A stretch of DNA of 49,691 nucleotides from Clostridia bacterium (GCA_029099685.1 JAQXOO010000017.1:1-49691); one strand, 5' to 3'; positions 15,690-24,600 are shown, numbered from the stretch's first letter. Numbers and translations are program-made. The notes: generated by a model not told the origin, from the letters alone.

Positions 15690-15955
15690 AATGGCGGTTC
15701 CTTTTTTACCGGACCTGTGATTAAAATATTACAGTTGTTGCAGTGCCAACTTTCCGGACCTCGATAACGATGGAAAGCTGTCGGTCGATCGCTTATAATG
15801 ATTCCATTTTCTTTATGCGCCATTTTAGCGGCAAATAGCGTTGGACCATGATATAATGCCATTTTTGAAGTATGAGGAAACCAGAGTAATGTAGTGACTT
15901 GACCAGTTCGGAGATACCCCAGAATCATGGGTTTCTTGCAGTAAGGACAGTTCAT
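15686..15955 (-). CDS. Small CxxC/CxxC protein, DUF6487-like
   Basis: An 89-residue protein opening MNCPYCKKPMILGYL and closing with WHCNNCNILITGP. Two CxxC knuckles (residues 3-6 and near 72-75) suggest one zinc-ribbon-like site; the middle contains TTLLWFPHTSKM. The CPYCxKxMxxGY opening matches the DUF6487 family of small proteins of unknown function. It is the last gene of the AT-rich operon and begins 15 bases after the exported protein's stop, with only a weak ribosome site (GGTGA). It is not exported. It may bind nucleic acid or act as an accessory or regulator of the operon; that is inference. Confidence 0.6.
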   Translation of the reverse strand: MNCPYCKKPMILGYLRTGQVTTLLWFPHTSKMALYHGPTLFAAKMAHKENGIIISDRPTAFHRYRGPESWHCNNCNILITGPVKKEPPL

Positions 15956-15970
15956 GGCATCACCGAAAAA

Positions 15971-16864
15971 TCACACATATCTCTCGATGCCTGGGAAAGA
16001 GTAGTCATAAAACTGATACCAAAAAACATAACCTAATGATTCGCTTTCCCAGTTATAAGGGGTGAACCCCTCATAATACCACTCATCATAATAATCACCT
16101 GCCTCAGTTACTCTACGAGCAACGCCCTCAAAACTGTCAGAATACGTTCCTAATGAAAGATTACGGGCGTACAAATCATAGTAGCTTTCGATAACTTCTA
16201 CTTCAATAGTTAAAAGATCTGCAATTGCGCCACCAACAATTTCAACGCCCTTTCCGACTGCAACAATTTCAACAAGAGCAATGAGGGAGGTTGCAGGAAT
16301 AAAGCTTCCTAAATATGCACCGAGCAAGGCGGCTAAAACAGAAATTGTATCACCTACATAGCCATTGACAACATAATCGTCTGTTCTGGTATCTGTAAGT
16401 TCACTATATACGTGAAAGATAACACCTTCGTCTAATACTTCCGAATAATTACAAATCATGTACCCTAAAGAAGATGCTGCAGCAATAGAATAGGGTTGAC
16501 CAATGCTTTCGGTCCATGTAAATAAGGTTGAATGGTGGTTGACGCGGCTTGATACCAGAATGGTTTCCTGAGAAACTATTTCGTTATTTTCGTAATCTGT
16601 TACGATTAGGTGTGCTCCTCCAAAGGAACCTGTTACTATTTGCATTAGTTCATCGTCATTGTATTGGCGGATTTCAAAATTGGTGTTAGAACTTGTTGCC
16701 GAACGTGTGCTTCCAGCAGGAGACGAAAATGTTTTCACATCAATTCGCACAGTATCAGATACGGTAATTGAAGTTTCATCAGATATCGCTTGTGTAGCGA
16801 ATACAGGAAAAGAAAGGTTTAAGCACAACGTAATCATTAAAATTATACAAGTCGCTTTTTTCAT
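15971..16864 (-). CDS. Exported protein of unknown function (297 aa)
   Basis: The signal peptide MKKATCIILMITLCLNLSFP ends at VFA (~23). The mature part has a Ser/Thr-rich N-terminal region, a β-type middle (VNHHSTLFTWTESIGQPYSI, ~125-145), a long Gly/Ala/Ile-rich hydrophobic stretch at ~185-235 (VLAALLGAYLGSFIPATS then VGGAIADLL) and a very aromatic acidic tail (YYDEWYYEGF; VFWYQFYDYSF). The start at 16864 was chosen for GGAGG 9 bases upstream. The hydrophobic glycine-rich segment recalls pore-forming bacteriocin-like proteins, perhaps the geobacillin-26-like group, but I cannot confirm this. It is AT-rich relative to its surroundings and lies between a tiny cationic peptide gene and a CxxC protein gene. 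Confidence 0.65.
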   Translation of the reverse strand: MKKATCIILMITLCLNLSFPVFATQAISDETSITVSDTVRIDVKTFSSPAGSTRSATSSNTNFEIRQYNDDELMQIVTGSFGGAHLIVTDYENNEIVSQETILVSSRVNHHSTLFTWTESIGQPYSIAAASSLGYMICNYSEVLDEGVIFHVYSELTDTRTDDYVVNGYVGDTISVLAALLGAYLGSFIPATSLIALVEIVAVGKGVEIVGGAIADLLTIEVEVIESYYDLYARNLSLGTYSDSFEGVARRVTEAGDYYDEWYYEGFTPYNWESESLGYVFWYQFYDYSFPGIERYV

Positions 16865-16933
16865 TAGAAACGCCTCCATAACACTGTTTTGTGTAAGCAA
16901 CAATTTTGTGGACGAACAAGAGATATCTACTAT

Positions 16934-16999
16934 TCACTTACGCATCACCGTTTTCATGGCCCTCCAGATGATCGTGAAGTCGTGAATGATCTGACGCAT
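16934..16999 (-). CDS. Tiny cationic amphipathic peptide (21 aa), first gene of the operon
   Basis: An ATG at 16999 with AGAAAGGATG upstream opens a 21-codon frame starting MRQIIHD and ending KTVMRK, then TGA. Hydrophobic residues fall at positions 1, 4, 5, 8, 11, 12, 15, 18 and 19, the exact spacing of one face of an α-helix. Arg/Lys at 2, 13, 16, 20 and 21 leave a net charge near +4. Such a peptide could be membrane-active (phenol-soluble-modulin or leaderless-bacteriocin style) or a signal. It is the first open frame behind a near-consensus promoter and precedes the exported protein by about 70 bases. Expression is not proven. Confidence 0.5.
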   Translation of the reverse strand: MRQIIHDFTIIWRAMKTVMRK

Positions 17000-17117
17000 A
17001 CCCATCATCCTTTCTGAACACAAAAAAGACGTGATGATCTCTGATTATTTGTTCGAGCCTCGTCGCGTCATTGTTAATATTATCATGAGGCCCAGTCCAG
17101 ACCTGTTTCGTACCTTC

Positions 17118-17178
17118 TTTGGTGAAATAATACTAAATAACGCCTTATATGTCAATATATTCAAATAATTTCACCAAA
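17118..17178. repeat. Palindromic operator-like arms around the promoter
   Basis: TTTGGTGAAATAAT at 17118-17131 and ATAATTTCACCAAA at 17165-17178 are inverted repeats (11 bases perfect, 13 of 14 overall) separated by 33 bases. One arm covers the -10 box and the start-site region; the other lies just upstream of the -35. This layout fits a dimeric or looping repressor of the peptide operon. No regulator gene is adjacent. Confidence 0.6.
17127..17155 (-). promoter_or_regulatory. Near-consensus promoter of the peptide/exported-protein operon
   Basis: On the minus strand, TTGACA, exactly 17 bases, TATTAT. The predicted start leaves a leader of about 120 bases before the tiny peptide ORF. This is among the best promoters in the window. 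Confidence 0.8.
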
Positions 17179-17234
17179 TATTATAAATATAAGGCTGCAT
17201 CGAAACTGGTCGAAGAATGTCACAAAGATGTAAC

Positions 17235-17263
17235 TTGACGCGGCGGGCATTTTGCCCTACAAT
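17235..17263 (+). promoter_or_regulatory. Promoter of smpB
   Basis: TTGACG, 17 bases, TACAAT, about 32 bases before the smpB start. Confidence 0.75.
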
Positions 17264-17294
17264 AAAATTATTCTGAAGCGAAAGGAGTGCCGGT

Positions 17295-17768
17295 ATGGCC
17301 GACAAAAAGAAACCCGACGGCAAGGTCATCGCCGTCAACCGCAAGGCCCGGCACGACTATTTCGTGGAGGAAACCTATGAATGCGGCCTGGCCCTGGCAG
17401 GCACCGAGGTCAAAAGCCTTCGCGCCGGTGCGGTCAACCTGAAGGACAGCTACTGCTCCGTCAAAGACGGCGAGCTGTTTGTGATCGGGATGCATATTTC
17501 CCCCTATGAACAGGGAAACATCTTTAACAGGGACCCGCTGCGCCAGCGGAAGCTGCTGATGCACAAGCGGGAGATCCTGAAGCTGTTCGGCTATGTCAAG
17601 CGGGACGGCTACAGCCTCATTCCCCTGTCCCTGTACTTCAAGGGCAGCCGGGTCAAGCTGGAGCTGGGCCTGTGCAAGGGCAAAAAACTCCACGACAAGC
17701 GGGACGACATGGCCCGGCGGGATGCCTCCCGGGAGATGGACCGTGCCCTGCGGGCGCGCAACAAATAG
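17295..17768 (+). CDS. smpB: SsrA-binding protein SmpB
   Basis: RNA-binding partner of tmRNA in trans-translation. It delivers charged tmRNA to stalled ribosomes and its C-terminal tail enters the empty mRNA channel. The 157-residue protein has the β-barrel core [28 protein letters not shown], then [21 protein letters not shown] and the basic end [20 protein letters not shown], all standard for SmpB. GGAGTG precedes the ATG. The ssrA gene itself starts 40 bases after the stop, so the protein and its RNA are encoded side by side. Confidence 0.97.
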   Translation: MADKKKPDGKVIAVNRKARHDYFVEETYECGLALAGTEVKSLRAGAVNLKDSYCSVKDGELFVIGMHISPYEQGNIFNRDPLRQRKLLMHKREILKLFGYVKRDGYSLIPLSLYFKGSRVKLELGLCKGKKLHDKRDDMARRDASREMDRALRARNK

Positions 17769-17774
17769 GATTTT

Positions 17775-17802
17775 TTGTATCTGGTATTGCAATTTGTAAT
17801 CA
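17775..17802 (+). promoter_or_regulatory. Possible promoter of ssrA
   Basis: TTGTAT, 16 bases, TAATCA, ending 6 bases before the mature tmRNA 5' end. A weak match; read-through from smpB is the alternative. Confidence 0.4.
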
Positions 17803-17808
17803 TCATAT

Positions 17809-18156
17809 GGGGGTGTAAAGGTTTCGACGGGGATCTTGAAGCCGGTCCAGCGAGCAGAGGCGCCCGGCCTCTATAAAATGGGCAATTTTCAAAACAAACG
17901 ACAACACTAAGCTGTCTTACGCTGCCTGATTAAAGGCGGCCGTCTTTACCGGGAGGGCCACGGCCCGGATAAAGGCGTCGATCAGTGGCGTCCGTGCGTG
18001 CGGTAAGCTTTGCCCGCACCATGCATCATGAAGCTACCAAGGGCTGAAGGCTGACGGCTGCCGCCAGTCCGAGGGAATGTAAAGAACCGTCTGCGCTCGG
18101 AGAAGGACTTGTGGATGGGTTTTCGGACAGGGGTTCGACTCCCCTCACCTCCACCA
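17809..18156 (+). ncRNA. ssrA: tmRNA (transfer-messenger RNA)
   Basis: The 5' end GGGGGTGTAAAGGTTTCGAC and the 3' end GGGTTCGACTCCCCTCACCT plus CCACCA form the alanyl-tRNA-like domain: GGGGGUG pairs with CACCUCC, followed by an A and an encoded CCA. In between, an open frame ends in NDNTKLSYAA before a TGA, the proteolysis tag with the usual YAA end; the resume codon is probably the GCA at about 17891-17893. Pseudoknot-forming stretches follow. Total length is 348 bases, normal for a one-piece tmRNA. The 3' end is a classical integration site, and an integrase remnant lies just beyond it. Confidence 0.95.
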
Positions 18157-18163
18157 AAAGGGA

Positions 18164-18196
18164 AAAAGCCTGCAATCGCTGTGATTGCAGGCTTTT
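18164..18196 (+). terminator. Intrinsic terminator of ssrA
   Basis: AAAAGCCTGCAATC / GATTGCAGGCTTTT, a 14-base perfect stem with a 5-base loop, 7 bases after the tmRNA 3' end. Confidence 0.85.
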
Positions 18197-18274
18197 CCTG
18201 TATTTTCAAGGGTTTGCGGGCTGTTTGACAAGTAAAAATCGTGAACATTACATGATCCGTTTGACACGCAAAAA

Positions 18275-18577
18275 TCACGGTTTTTGCAACGGAAATGCAC
18301 ACGAATTTGCACATGTGCATTGGCGATCTTCCCCAGCGGCTGTTAAGAAGTGATTCTCCAACAGATCGTCAAACTGGTTCTTGTGCTCAGCCATGATATG
18401 ACCGTATACCCGATTCACCATGTCCGATGAAGAATGCCCCATGCTGGCCACGATATAGTGCAGGGGCCACCCCAGAGCGATCTTTACGGATACATTATAG
18501 TGCCGGAGATCATGAAAGCGGAACGCAGGCAGACCCAGCCGGGTTCTCAGTGCGACAAAACGCTTGTGACGCGCCAC
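18275..18577 (-). pseudogene. Tyrosine integrase, C-terminal remnant beside ssrA
   Basis: A 100-codon fragment shows the second half of a phage/ICE tyrosine recombinase: RFHDLRHYNVS (the HxxR box), SMGHSSSDMVNRVYGHIM (second active-site His and the nucleophilic Tyr), then a short tail. The N-terminal DNA-binding domains and the first catalytic Arg are absent, so it cannot be active. It points toward and ends 119 bases from the 3' end of ssrA, the arrangement left by an element that used the tmRNA 3' end as attachment site. The GTG start is nominal. Confidence 0.8.
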
Positions 18578-18702
18578 TCGGCGCGGCCGCCAGAAGGCGG
18601 CATCTATAGTGTTGCGATGTTACAAATGGACATTGGACGAACACATACTTCTTTAACGGCGGTTTCGCCGTGAAGGTATGGCTCGGATAATGTCGTAAGC
18701 AG

Positions 18703-18743
18703 AAAAAGTCCGCTGAGGTCACCACGACCCCAGCGGACTTTTT
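18703..18743 (-). terminator. Bidirectional intrinsic terminator
   Basis: AAAAAGTCCGCTG / CAGCGGACTTTTT, a 13-base perfect stem with T runs on both sides. It begins at the stop codon of the frameshifted small gene. Confidence 0.75.
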
Positions 18744-18905
18744 CACTTTTCTGCGTATTCGGGATGTTTCTCAAGCCACTCCTTGTAAAACGCCTGTCTT
18801 TCTTCGCTTTCGTGGAAACGGCGGATTTCCGGAATGATGTATCGTGCAAAGGCATCCAAAACCTCTTTCGGTATCTACACCATATTTGCTTTTCTTTTTG
18901 TCCAT
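18743..18905 (-). pseudogene. Frameshifted small gene of a mobile element
   Basis: AGAAAGG precedes an ATG at 18905 opening MDKKKSKYGVD. About two bases are then missing, and the frame shifts to IPKEVLDAFARYIIPEIRRF and a charged tail ending EYAEK before TGA. Joined, the product would be about 54 residues, resembling short helical proteins carried by Firmicutes conjugative elements. Restoring the dinucleotide AT in GTAGATACC would reopen the frame. A hairpin (TGCCCCACA/TGTGGGGCA, about 18978-19010) lies in its upstream region. Confidence 0.55.
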
Positions 18906-19012
18906 ATGTGCCTTTCTGCCATCTATGCGCCCCTGGCTCGCCTGAGAGCCGTTTATTCTTTGTCATGGGAAAAGATATGCCCCACAGCGTTTGCGTCGCT
19001 TGTGGGGCATAA

Positions 19013-19204
19013 ATTATTCGCTCTATTGAGATAGAGCCTTCTCCCAGCTTATCCAAGCGCTTAAAACAGCTGGAGTTTGAAAAAGCCAAGTTGGAAGATG
19101 AACTGCAAAGAAGTATGTTGCCCGTTGTGACCGTCAATGAAGATAACCTCCGCCGCATTCGCTGCTGGGTTGGCTCTATAGCGACCAGTTTTCCAAACTG
19201 TTGA
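19013..19204 (+). pseudogene. Large serine recombinase, C-terminal remnant
   Basis: On the plus strand an open frame contains IEIEPSPSLSKRLKQLEFEK and then AKLEDELQRS followed by PVVTVNED. This Leu/Glu/Lys coiled coil followed by a P-V-[LV]-T-x-[ED] segment resembles the end of TnpX/phiC31-like serine recombinases. There is no start codon with a ribosome site and no catalytic domain nearby. It is another trace of element loss between ssrA and the pilus genes. Confidence 0.45.
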
Positions 19205-19225
19205 CCGGCAAGGATGCTTGTCATA

Positions 19226-20062
19226 TCACTTTCCCCGCGTTCCTTTCCTCTTCCCGCCGCCCAGCATCACCCAGATCAGCAGGACCGCCAGTATGGGCGC
19301 CGCCACCATGGGCGCCACGATCAACGGCTCCACCTGCATGGCGTCCGCCGTGACGCGGATGGTCCGGGCGGTCTCCGCGTTTTCCACCCGGTGGCCCCGC
19401 ACCAGCAGCCGGTGGGTGTTGATGCCGTAGGGGGTGCAGGTCACAAGGGTGCACAGGTCCTCCCCCTCCCTGATGGTCAGCGCCGACACCTCCTGGGGCT
19501 CCACGATGAGGATCTGGTCCACCTCATAGGTCAGCGTCTCATCCAGCACCCGGAACAGAAAGGTGTCCCCCACCACCAGCTTGTCCAGATTGGTAAACAG
19601 CTTTGCCGAAGGCAGGCCCCGGTGGCCGGAGATGACGCAGTGGGAGCTTTCGCCGCCCACCGGCAGAGAGGTCCATTCGATGTGCCCCACGGCGATCTGC
19701 AGCACCCCTTCATCAGTGCCGTGATAGACGGGCAGGGAAACGCCGATGGTTGGGATCTCAATATAGCCCATGACGCCGTTCCCGCCCACATTCAGCAGGC
19801 TGTCATAGGCGGCTTTCTGGGTTTCGGACAGCAAAAAGGCGTTGTCCCTGTCCCGGAGGGTGCGGTTATAGTCCACCGCCTCGGCCCAAAGCTGTTCATA
19901 ACGGTCCGTGTCCAGATTCGAGACTTCTTCCGCATAGGTGGCGATGGCCCGGGACTGGTGCAGGGAGTTCCAGTAGTCGCTCACCGAGGGATACAGCACC
20001 AAGGACAGCCCAAGGAAAAAGACCAGTATTAAGATGACGGTGGAAACAACGCTCTTTTTCAT
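19226..20062 (-). CDS. Class C (pilus-assembling) sortase
   Basis: Transpeptidase that polymerises the LPSTG pilin encoded just upstream. It has an N-terminal helix (residues ~5-25), the catalytic domain and a second C-terminal helix (~245-270), the two-anchor layout of class C enzymes. GVMGYIEIPTIGVSLPVYHG, SGHRGLPSAKLFTNLD (His ~145), TLVTCTPYGIN (Cys ~208) and THRLLVRG (Arg ~217) complete the active site. The usual lid motif DP[FWY] before the core is not obvious; the region reads DNAFLLSETQKAAYDSLL. AAGGAG precedes the ATG, and a strong hairpin separates it from the pilin gene. Confidence 0.93.
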   Translation of the reverse strand: MKKSVVSTVILILVFFLGLSLVLYPSVSDYWNSLHQSRAIATYAEEVSNLDTDRYEQLWAEAVDYNRTLRDRDNAFLLSETQKAAYDSLLNVGGNGVMGYIEIPTIGVSLPVYHGTDEGVLQIAVGHIEWTSLPVGGESSHCVISGHRGLPSAKLFTNLDKLVVGDTFLFRVLDETLTYEVDQILIVEPQEVSALTIREGEDLCTLVTCTPYGINTHRLLVRGHRVENAETARTIRVTADAMQVEPLIVAPMVAAPILAVLLIWVMLGGGKRKGTRGK

Positions 20063-20083
20063 TCGGATCTCCTTGATGCGCCT

Positions 20084-20109
20084 GCCGGGGAGGGTTTCCC
20101 CTCCCCGGC
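20084..20109 (-). other. Hairpin between pilin and sortase genes
   Basis: GCCGGGGAGGG / CCCTCCCCGGC (11-base stem, 4-base loop) lies just upstream of the sortase ribosome site. No T run follows on the minus strand, so it is more likely an RNA-stability or partial attenuation element that keeps sortase levels below pilin levels. Confidence 0.55.
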
Positions 20110-20156
20110 CTGTGGATCATGATGTTGTTTTTAGGTTGAACAAGCGTCAGGAGCGG

Positions 20157-21590
20157 TTACTGCTCCGCGCCCATGCGCTTTTTGGTGATCAGCAGCACCA
20201 CAGCGCCAACCACCAGCACGCCGCCCAGGACGTAGAACACGGTGGTGCCCATGCCGCCGGTGGAGGGCAGCTCGGTGCCGGACTGGTTCAGGACCTTGAC
20301 CTCGTTAACGCTCTGGGGAGCCCCGGTAGTACCGTTGACCACGCCATTCTCACCGATCACGATGGTGACAGGACCGGCCAGCTTGTTGTAACCGGCGGGG
20401 GCGGCAGTCTCGGTCAGGTAGTAAGTATCGGCGTCCAGACCCTTGATGGTGAACTTACCGGTGGCATCGGTGGTGATCTCAGTCACAGTGCCGGTCTCGC
20501 CGGTCTTGGCCACACGGTAGACGTTGTTGCCCTCGCTGACCAATGCGATGGGGTTGGAGCCGTCGGCGTTCTTGCTCAGGGTGAAGGTGGCACCGGCCAG
20601 AGCAGTTTCGGTATTGCTGTTCATGGTGTACTTGAACACATCCACATCCCAGGTGTAGGTCTTGGTCTGGCTGTCGGGGGTGTACTTGGTGTTGCTGCTG
20701 TCGCCGTAGCTGACCTTGCTGGTGTTGGGGTTGCCCGCACCGGCAATGACGGCGTTCTCATTCAGCGTGGCGGTGTAGGAGATGACAATCTGGTCGTTGG
20801 CCTTCAGCGTGTCGCAGAAAGCCTGGGTGAAAGTAACATCGAAGGTATCGCCATCGGCAGCAGGAGCAGTGACGGTATAGTTGGAAGCATCCACAGTGGT
20901 GCCGTTCAGGGTGATACCGGTGACGCCGGTATAGGTCAGGCCAGCGGACATGGTGTCGTGGAACACATAGTTCTCGGCACCGGCCTGGGCGGTGATGGTG
21001 GACTTGAAATTCACGGTCTGGCCGATGTCGGCGTCGTTCTTCTCGCCGTAATTGCCGGTGGAATCTTCCTCAACGGTTTTCACGTTGACGGGGACTTCGT
21101 TCTTCTCTTCCATGACCACATTGGGGTTGGTGGTATCCAGAGAGCACAGAGTACCCAGGGTGGTGTCCACCAGGTAGTAGCCCAGGTCCAAACCGGTGAA
21201 GGACACGGTAGTGGTCGTTGCCGTCGCGCTGCCCTGATTGGTAATGTTGTTGTCCTTGGCATACTTCTGTGCAGCCTTGGCAAAGGCGGCAGCGTCAGCG
21301 CCAGTTTTCCAGGTCACATAGCCCTGAGCATTCACTTCCACATAGGTACCCTTGATGCCGTCACTGTTGATGAAGGCACTCCATGCGCTGGTTGCCTTAT
21401 AGGCATATGCATTCGCCGATGCGTTGTAGCTCTCCAGATCAAGGATCTGATAGATGGTATAGGTCTGTTCTACAACGGCATCATTGATGGTAATACTGCC
21501 GGTCTCACCCGTCGCGAAGGCCGGGACGGCCAGGGCAAAGGCCAGAACCAGGGCCAGCAGCAGACTGGCCAGTTTCTTTGTGTGCTTCAT
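20157..21590 (-). CDS. LPxTG major pilin with SpaA/Cna-B domains
   Basis: Backbone pilin candidate of 477 residues. The signal peptide is MKHTKKLASLLLALVLAFAL with VPAFA cleavage. An N-terminal domain (~28-165, GYYLVDTTLGTLC) is followed by a middle isopeptide-type domain (~170-310) and a C-terminal Cna-B/SpaA domain (~315-430) with ALAGATFTL and the E-box YYLTETAAPAGYN. The sorting signal is ELPSTGG at ~440, then a helix and a KKRMGAEQ tail. The expected pilin lysine motif (YPKN) is not seen; EVPVNVKTVEE stands at the right place and its Lys may replace it. The gene lies 61 bases after the adhesin and upstream of its sortase. Confidence 0.93.
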   Translation of the reverse strand: MKHTKKLASLLLALVLAFALAVPAFATGETGSITINDAVVEQTYTIYQILDLESYNASANAYAYKATSAWSAFINSDGIKGTYVEVNAQGYVTWKTGADAAAFAKAAQKYAKDNNITNQGSATATTTTVSFTGLDLGYYLVDTTLGTLCSLDTTNPNVVMEEKNEVPVNVKTVEEDSTGNYGEKNDADIGQTVNFKSTITAQAGAENYVFHDTMSAGLTYTGVTGITLNGTTVDASNYTVTAPAADGDTFDVTFTQAFCDTLKANDQIVISYTATLNENAVIAGAGNPNTSKVSYGDSSNTKYTPDSQTKTYTWDVDVFKYTMNSNTETALAGATFTLSKNADGSNPIALVSEGNNVYRVAKTGETGTVTEITTDATGKFTIKGLDADTYYLTETAAPAGYNKLAGPVTIVIGENGVVNGTTGAPQSVNEVKVLNQSGTELPSTGGMGTTVFYVLGGVLVVGAVVLLITKKRMGAEQ

Positions 21591-21651
21591 ACTTCTGTTT
21601 CCTTTCCTGCAATTCTTTTTCTCTATTTAAAGATCCTTTTTAAAACACCTG

Positions 21652-24600
21652 TCAAGGGCTGTCCCGGCCCCCTTTTCTCCGGAGACGCATCCCGGCATAC
21701 AGCAGGCCCGCCGCCGCCATCAGGCACAGCCCGCCCGCCGTATACCATTCCGTCCCCCCGCCGCCCGTAGACGGCAGCTCATAATAGGGCGTGTTCACAA
21801 ACGAGGCAGGCTTGATCGCCCCGGTCTCTATCTTTCCGGAGGCGATATAGCCCTCGTTGCCGTCAGCCGTGACTTTATAGCCCGCACGGCTCTCCTCCGC
21901 CTCCGTCACCCGGTAGAAGGTACCCGTCGGAATGCCGCTGATGGTGACGGTATCATTTGCCTTCAGGGCGATGGTGCCGCCGCTCTTGATGGTACCGTAG
22001 GTTCCGTCGCTGCGGCTGTAGCTGAAAGTCTGGTTCAGCGGCGAACCGTTCTCAGAGGTGAGCAGTTCCACCTTGAACTTGTATTCTTCCTTGCTGTAAT
22101 CGCCGTCGCCGCCCTCGACCGACTTTGCGATCTGCAGGCTGCCGGTGTCCCGGGCCGTGGTGGCGCTGGTGACAGACGGAAGCGTGAAGCTCATCCAGCA
22201 GGTGGAGCCGGAAGCGCCGCGCTCGGTATAGAAGAAGCTGAGGGTGTGCTGGCCGGAATTGCCCACCGGCAGGTAATCCCGCAGGTTTACGTATTCGCCG
22301 ATGGAGCTGTGGACGCCGCCGATGTCGCAGATCAACGTGTTGTCCAGGAACACCCACAGGTCATCGTCGCCGAAGAAATAGTACTCCAACGGGCCTTCGT
22401 AATCCGCTGTCAGATTGAAGTTGAGGGCAAAGTTCATGCCGAAGAACCAGTTGTGGGCCCGACCGTCGTCGCTGACTGGGAAGTCTTTGGCGAGGTCACT
22501 CCAATTATAGTTGTTGCTCTCCGCGAAGCCCTGAAAACTGCCTGGATTACCATAGGCTCCCCAGTTTGCATCTTTTCTTGTGGGGTTATTGGCATTATCC
22601 ATGGGCCAGAAGTTATTGGTAAAGATATTCGACTGGAACCCTTTCCCGTGCTCTCCGTCCCAAATGCAGTCACTGGCGGGCGAAGGATGGAAAAAATATT
22701 GCAGACCGCTGATACTCGTATCCCCGCCAGTGTAATTCTTCAAGGTTGCACTTCTGAGAGTATAGGTATCGCCCACTCGTTCGAAAGTCAGAGAACTGCC
22801 GGCATAAGTCTGCTTACCATTCACCTTCGTATCATCAAGTTCTTCATTAAAGAGTTTAGGCGCTACGATCCAATCATTATAACGAATAGTACCGTCACTA
22901 TTCAGTCCTTGTACCAACCCAAAAGTCGCCTTCATATAATTAGGGTTTCTTTGGTTAGCCTTGTTCAAGGCGCCACCGTCAAACAAATAACCCGACATAC
23001 CAGTACCGCAGTTGGCGTTACCGAAAGCCAGAATGTCTGCGCCGGAGCGCCAGTTGCGTTTATCGTTCAAGCTGGTACCATAATTGCCCTCTTTATTGAT
23101 TCCCGTGATACCGGTACGCCAGCCTTCATCATATCCACTGGAGATATCATAATCATAAAACGTGGTGCCGTTATAATAGTCACCGGAACTGGTGTCGGAC
23201 ACCAGTCGGATGACCGCGCCGTCACCAATCAGGATGGTATTGCCTGCTGCCTGTCCGGCTTCGTTGGTAAAGGCGGTATCCGCGCTGTAAGTGTAGATAT
23301 CCCAATCGGCCCTGTTGGTGCTGTCCGCTTTCTTTCCGGCCTTCAGCACCCAGATTTCTTTCAGCGTGTAACTCTCGTTGTCCTTGAGTTTGTTGAAATA
23401 GTCCAAGCCCGGGGATTCCTCATAGTGGAATGTACCATCCGTATACATCTTGGTCAATTCCGTGGTAGTTTTGACCTGGTACAGCTCGGTGGCAACACCC
23501 GCGTTTTGCGTGGTATTTTTTTGTATTCCCTCCAGATAAATGTTCCTGGTAGCCATGCTGCCGCCATTGGTGGGCAAAGCCTTGCCAGAGGTGTCAATGA
23601 CTTTCAGCGGATTGCTGCCGGAGGTTGCGAACCGCGGGATGTTGGCGTAATACTGCACGGTGAAGGTGGGGTTGGCCTTGGTGGCCACCACCTCCACGGG
23701 CTGGGTGATGTTTTTGATCACGAAGGTGGTGTAGCCGCCCGCCTGAGCGGAGGTGACATCAGAGGCACCGGAAACCGACCACAGGATGCCGTCACCGTTG
23801 CGGACCGTAACCTTGGCTTCGCCGCCAGGCGCCACAGTCTTCACCATGCCGCTCAGTTCGCCGTCGGAATAGACCGCATAGGTATCATCCCGCACGGAGA
23901 CCGACCAGAAGCTGTTCTTTCCATCAATATCGCTTTCCATCTTGTCCGTATAGGCATGGGAAATTTCTCCGGGAAGATAGTAGCACACAATATCGCCGTT
24001 GCTCTCCGGCGTCAGACCGATCTTATATGTACCATCACCATTAGATTCTGAAGCCGTGTCGTTGGAGATGCGGTATTGCTGAACGAGATACCAATACCGT
24101 GCGCCGCCGGTAGAATGCCAGACCTGCAGCTTGCCTCCATTTTTTTGGTTGTTGTTGCTCAAATCAATGACCTGATCCGTGGGGGCCAGCGCCGACCAGA
24201 AGGTGGTTCTACCGTCGGAACCTGTGTCCACTTTCCATTGAGAATTTTCATTCGTTGCCGCAGACAGCTTCAGCTGGGTACCCGAAGGATCTCCCGTGGT
24301 GAATCCATAAACATTGACGTGGAGCGAGCTATCCTTGATCGGTGTAATAAAGGAATAGCCATTTCCTGCATCCCAGATCCGGAAAATCTGTGCATCCGAC
24401 TTGTTACTTGTGTACAACTGAACTACTTGTGCTTCCTTAATCGTTCCTCCGGCGACATCCATACAGAAGTTGGTTTGGGTGCTGCCGTTCGCGTAGAACA
24501 GCGTATAGATATCGTTGTAGCTGTAGCCGAAGTGATATCCCGGATCGGTGGCGGCGGTATAGCCGAAGTCCCCGAAGAACTGGGCCGCCATATCGGAGGT

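Noticed and set aside
17982-18320. Short minus-strand open frame across the tmRNA 3' half
   Set aside because: GEGSRTPVRKP-type translation is the well-known artefact of reading tmRNA/tRNA T-arms backwards.
18604-19224. 206-codon minus-strand frame in the recombinase-remnant region
   Set aside because: It overlaps pieces that make sense in other frames (recombinase tail, 54-residue gene) and has no similarity or ribosome site. Its last 40 codons could be debris, but this is not supportable.
20034-21770. A 578-codon open frame antisense to the pilin gene
   Set aside because: Repetitive Gly/Val/His translation and no ribosome site; the pilin on the other strand has signal peptide, E-box and LPSTGG.
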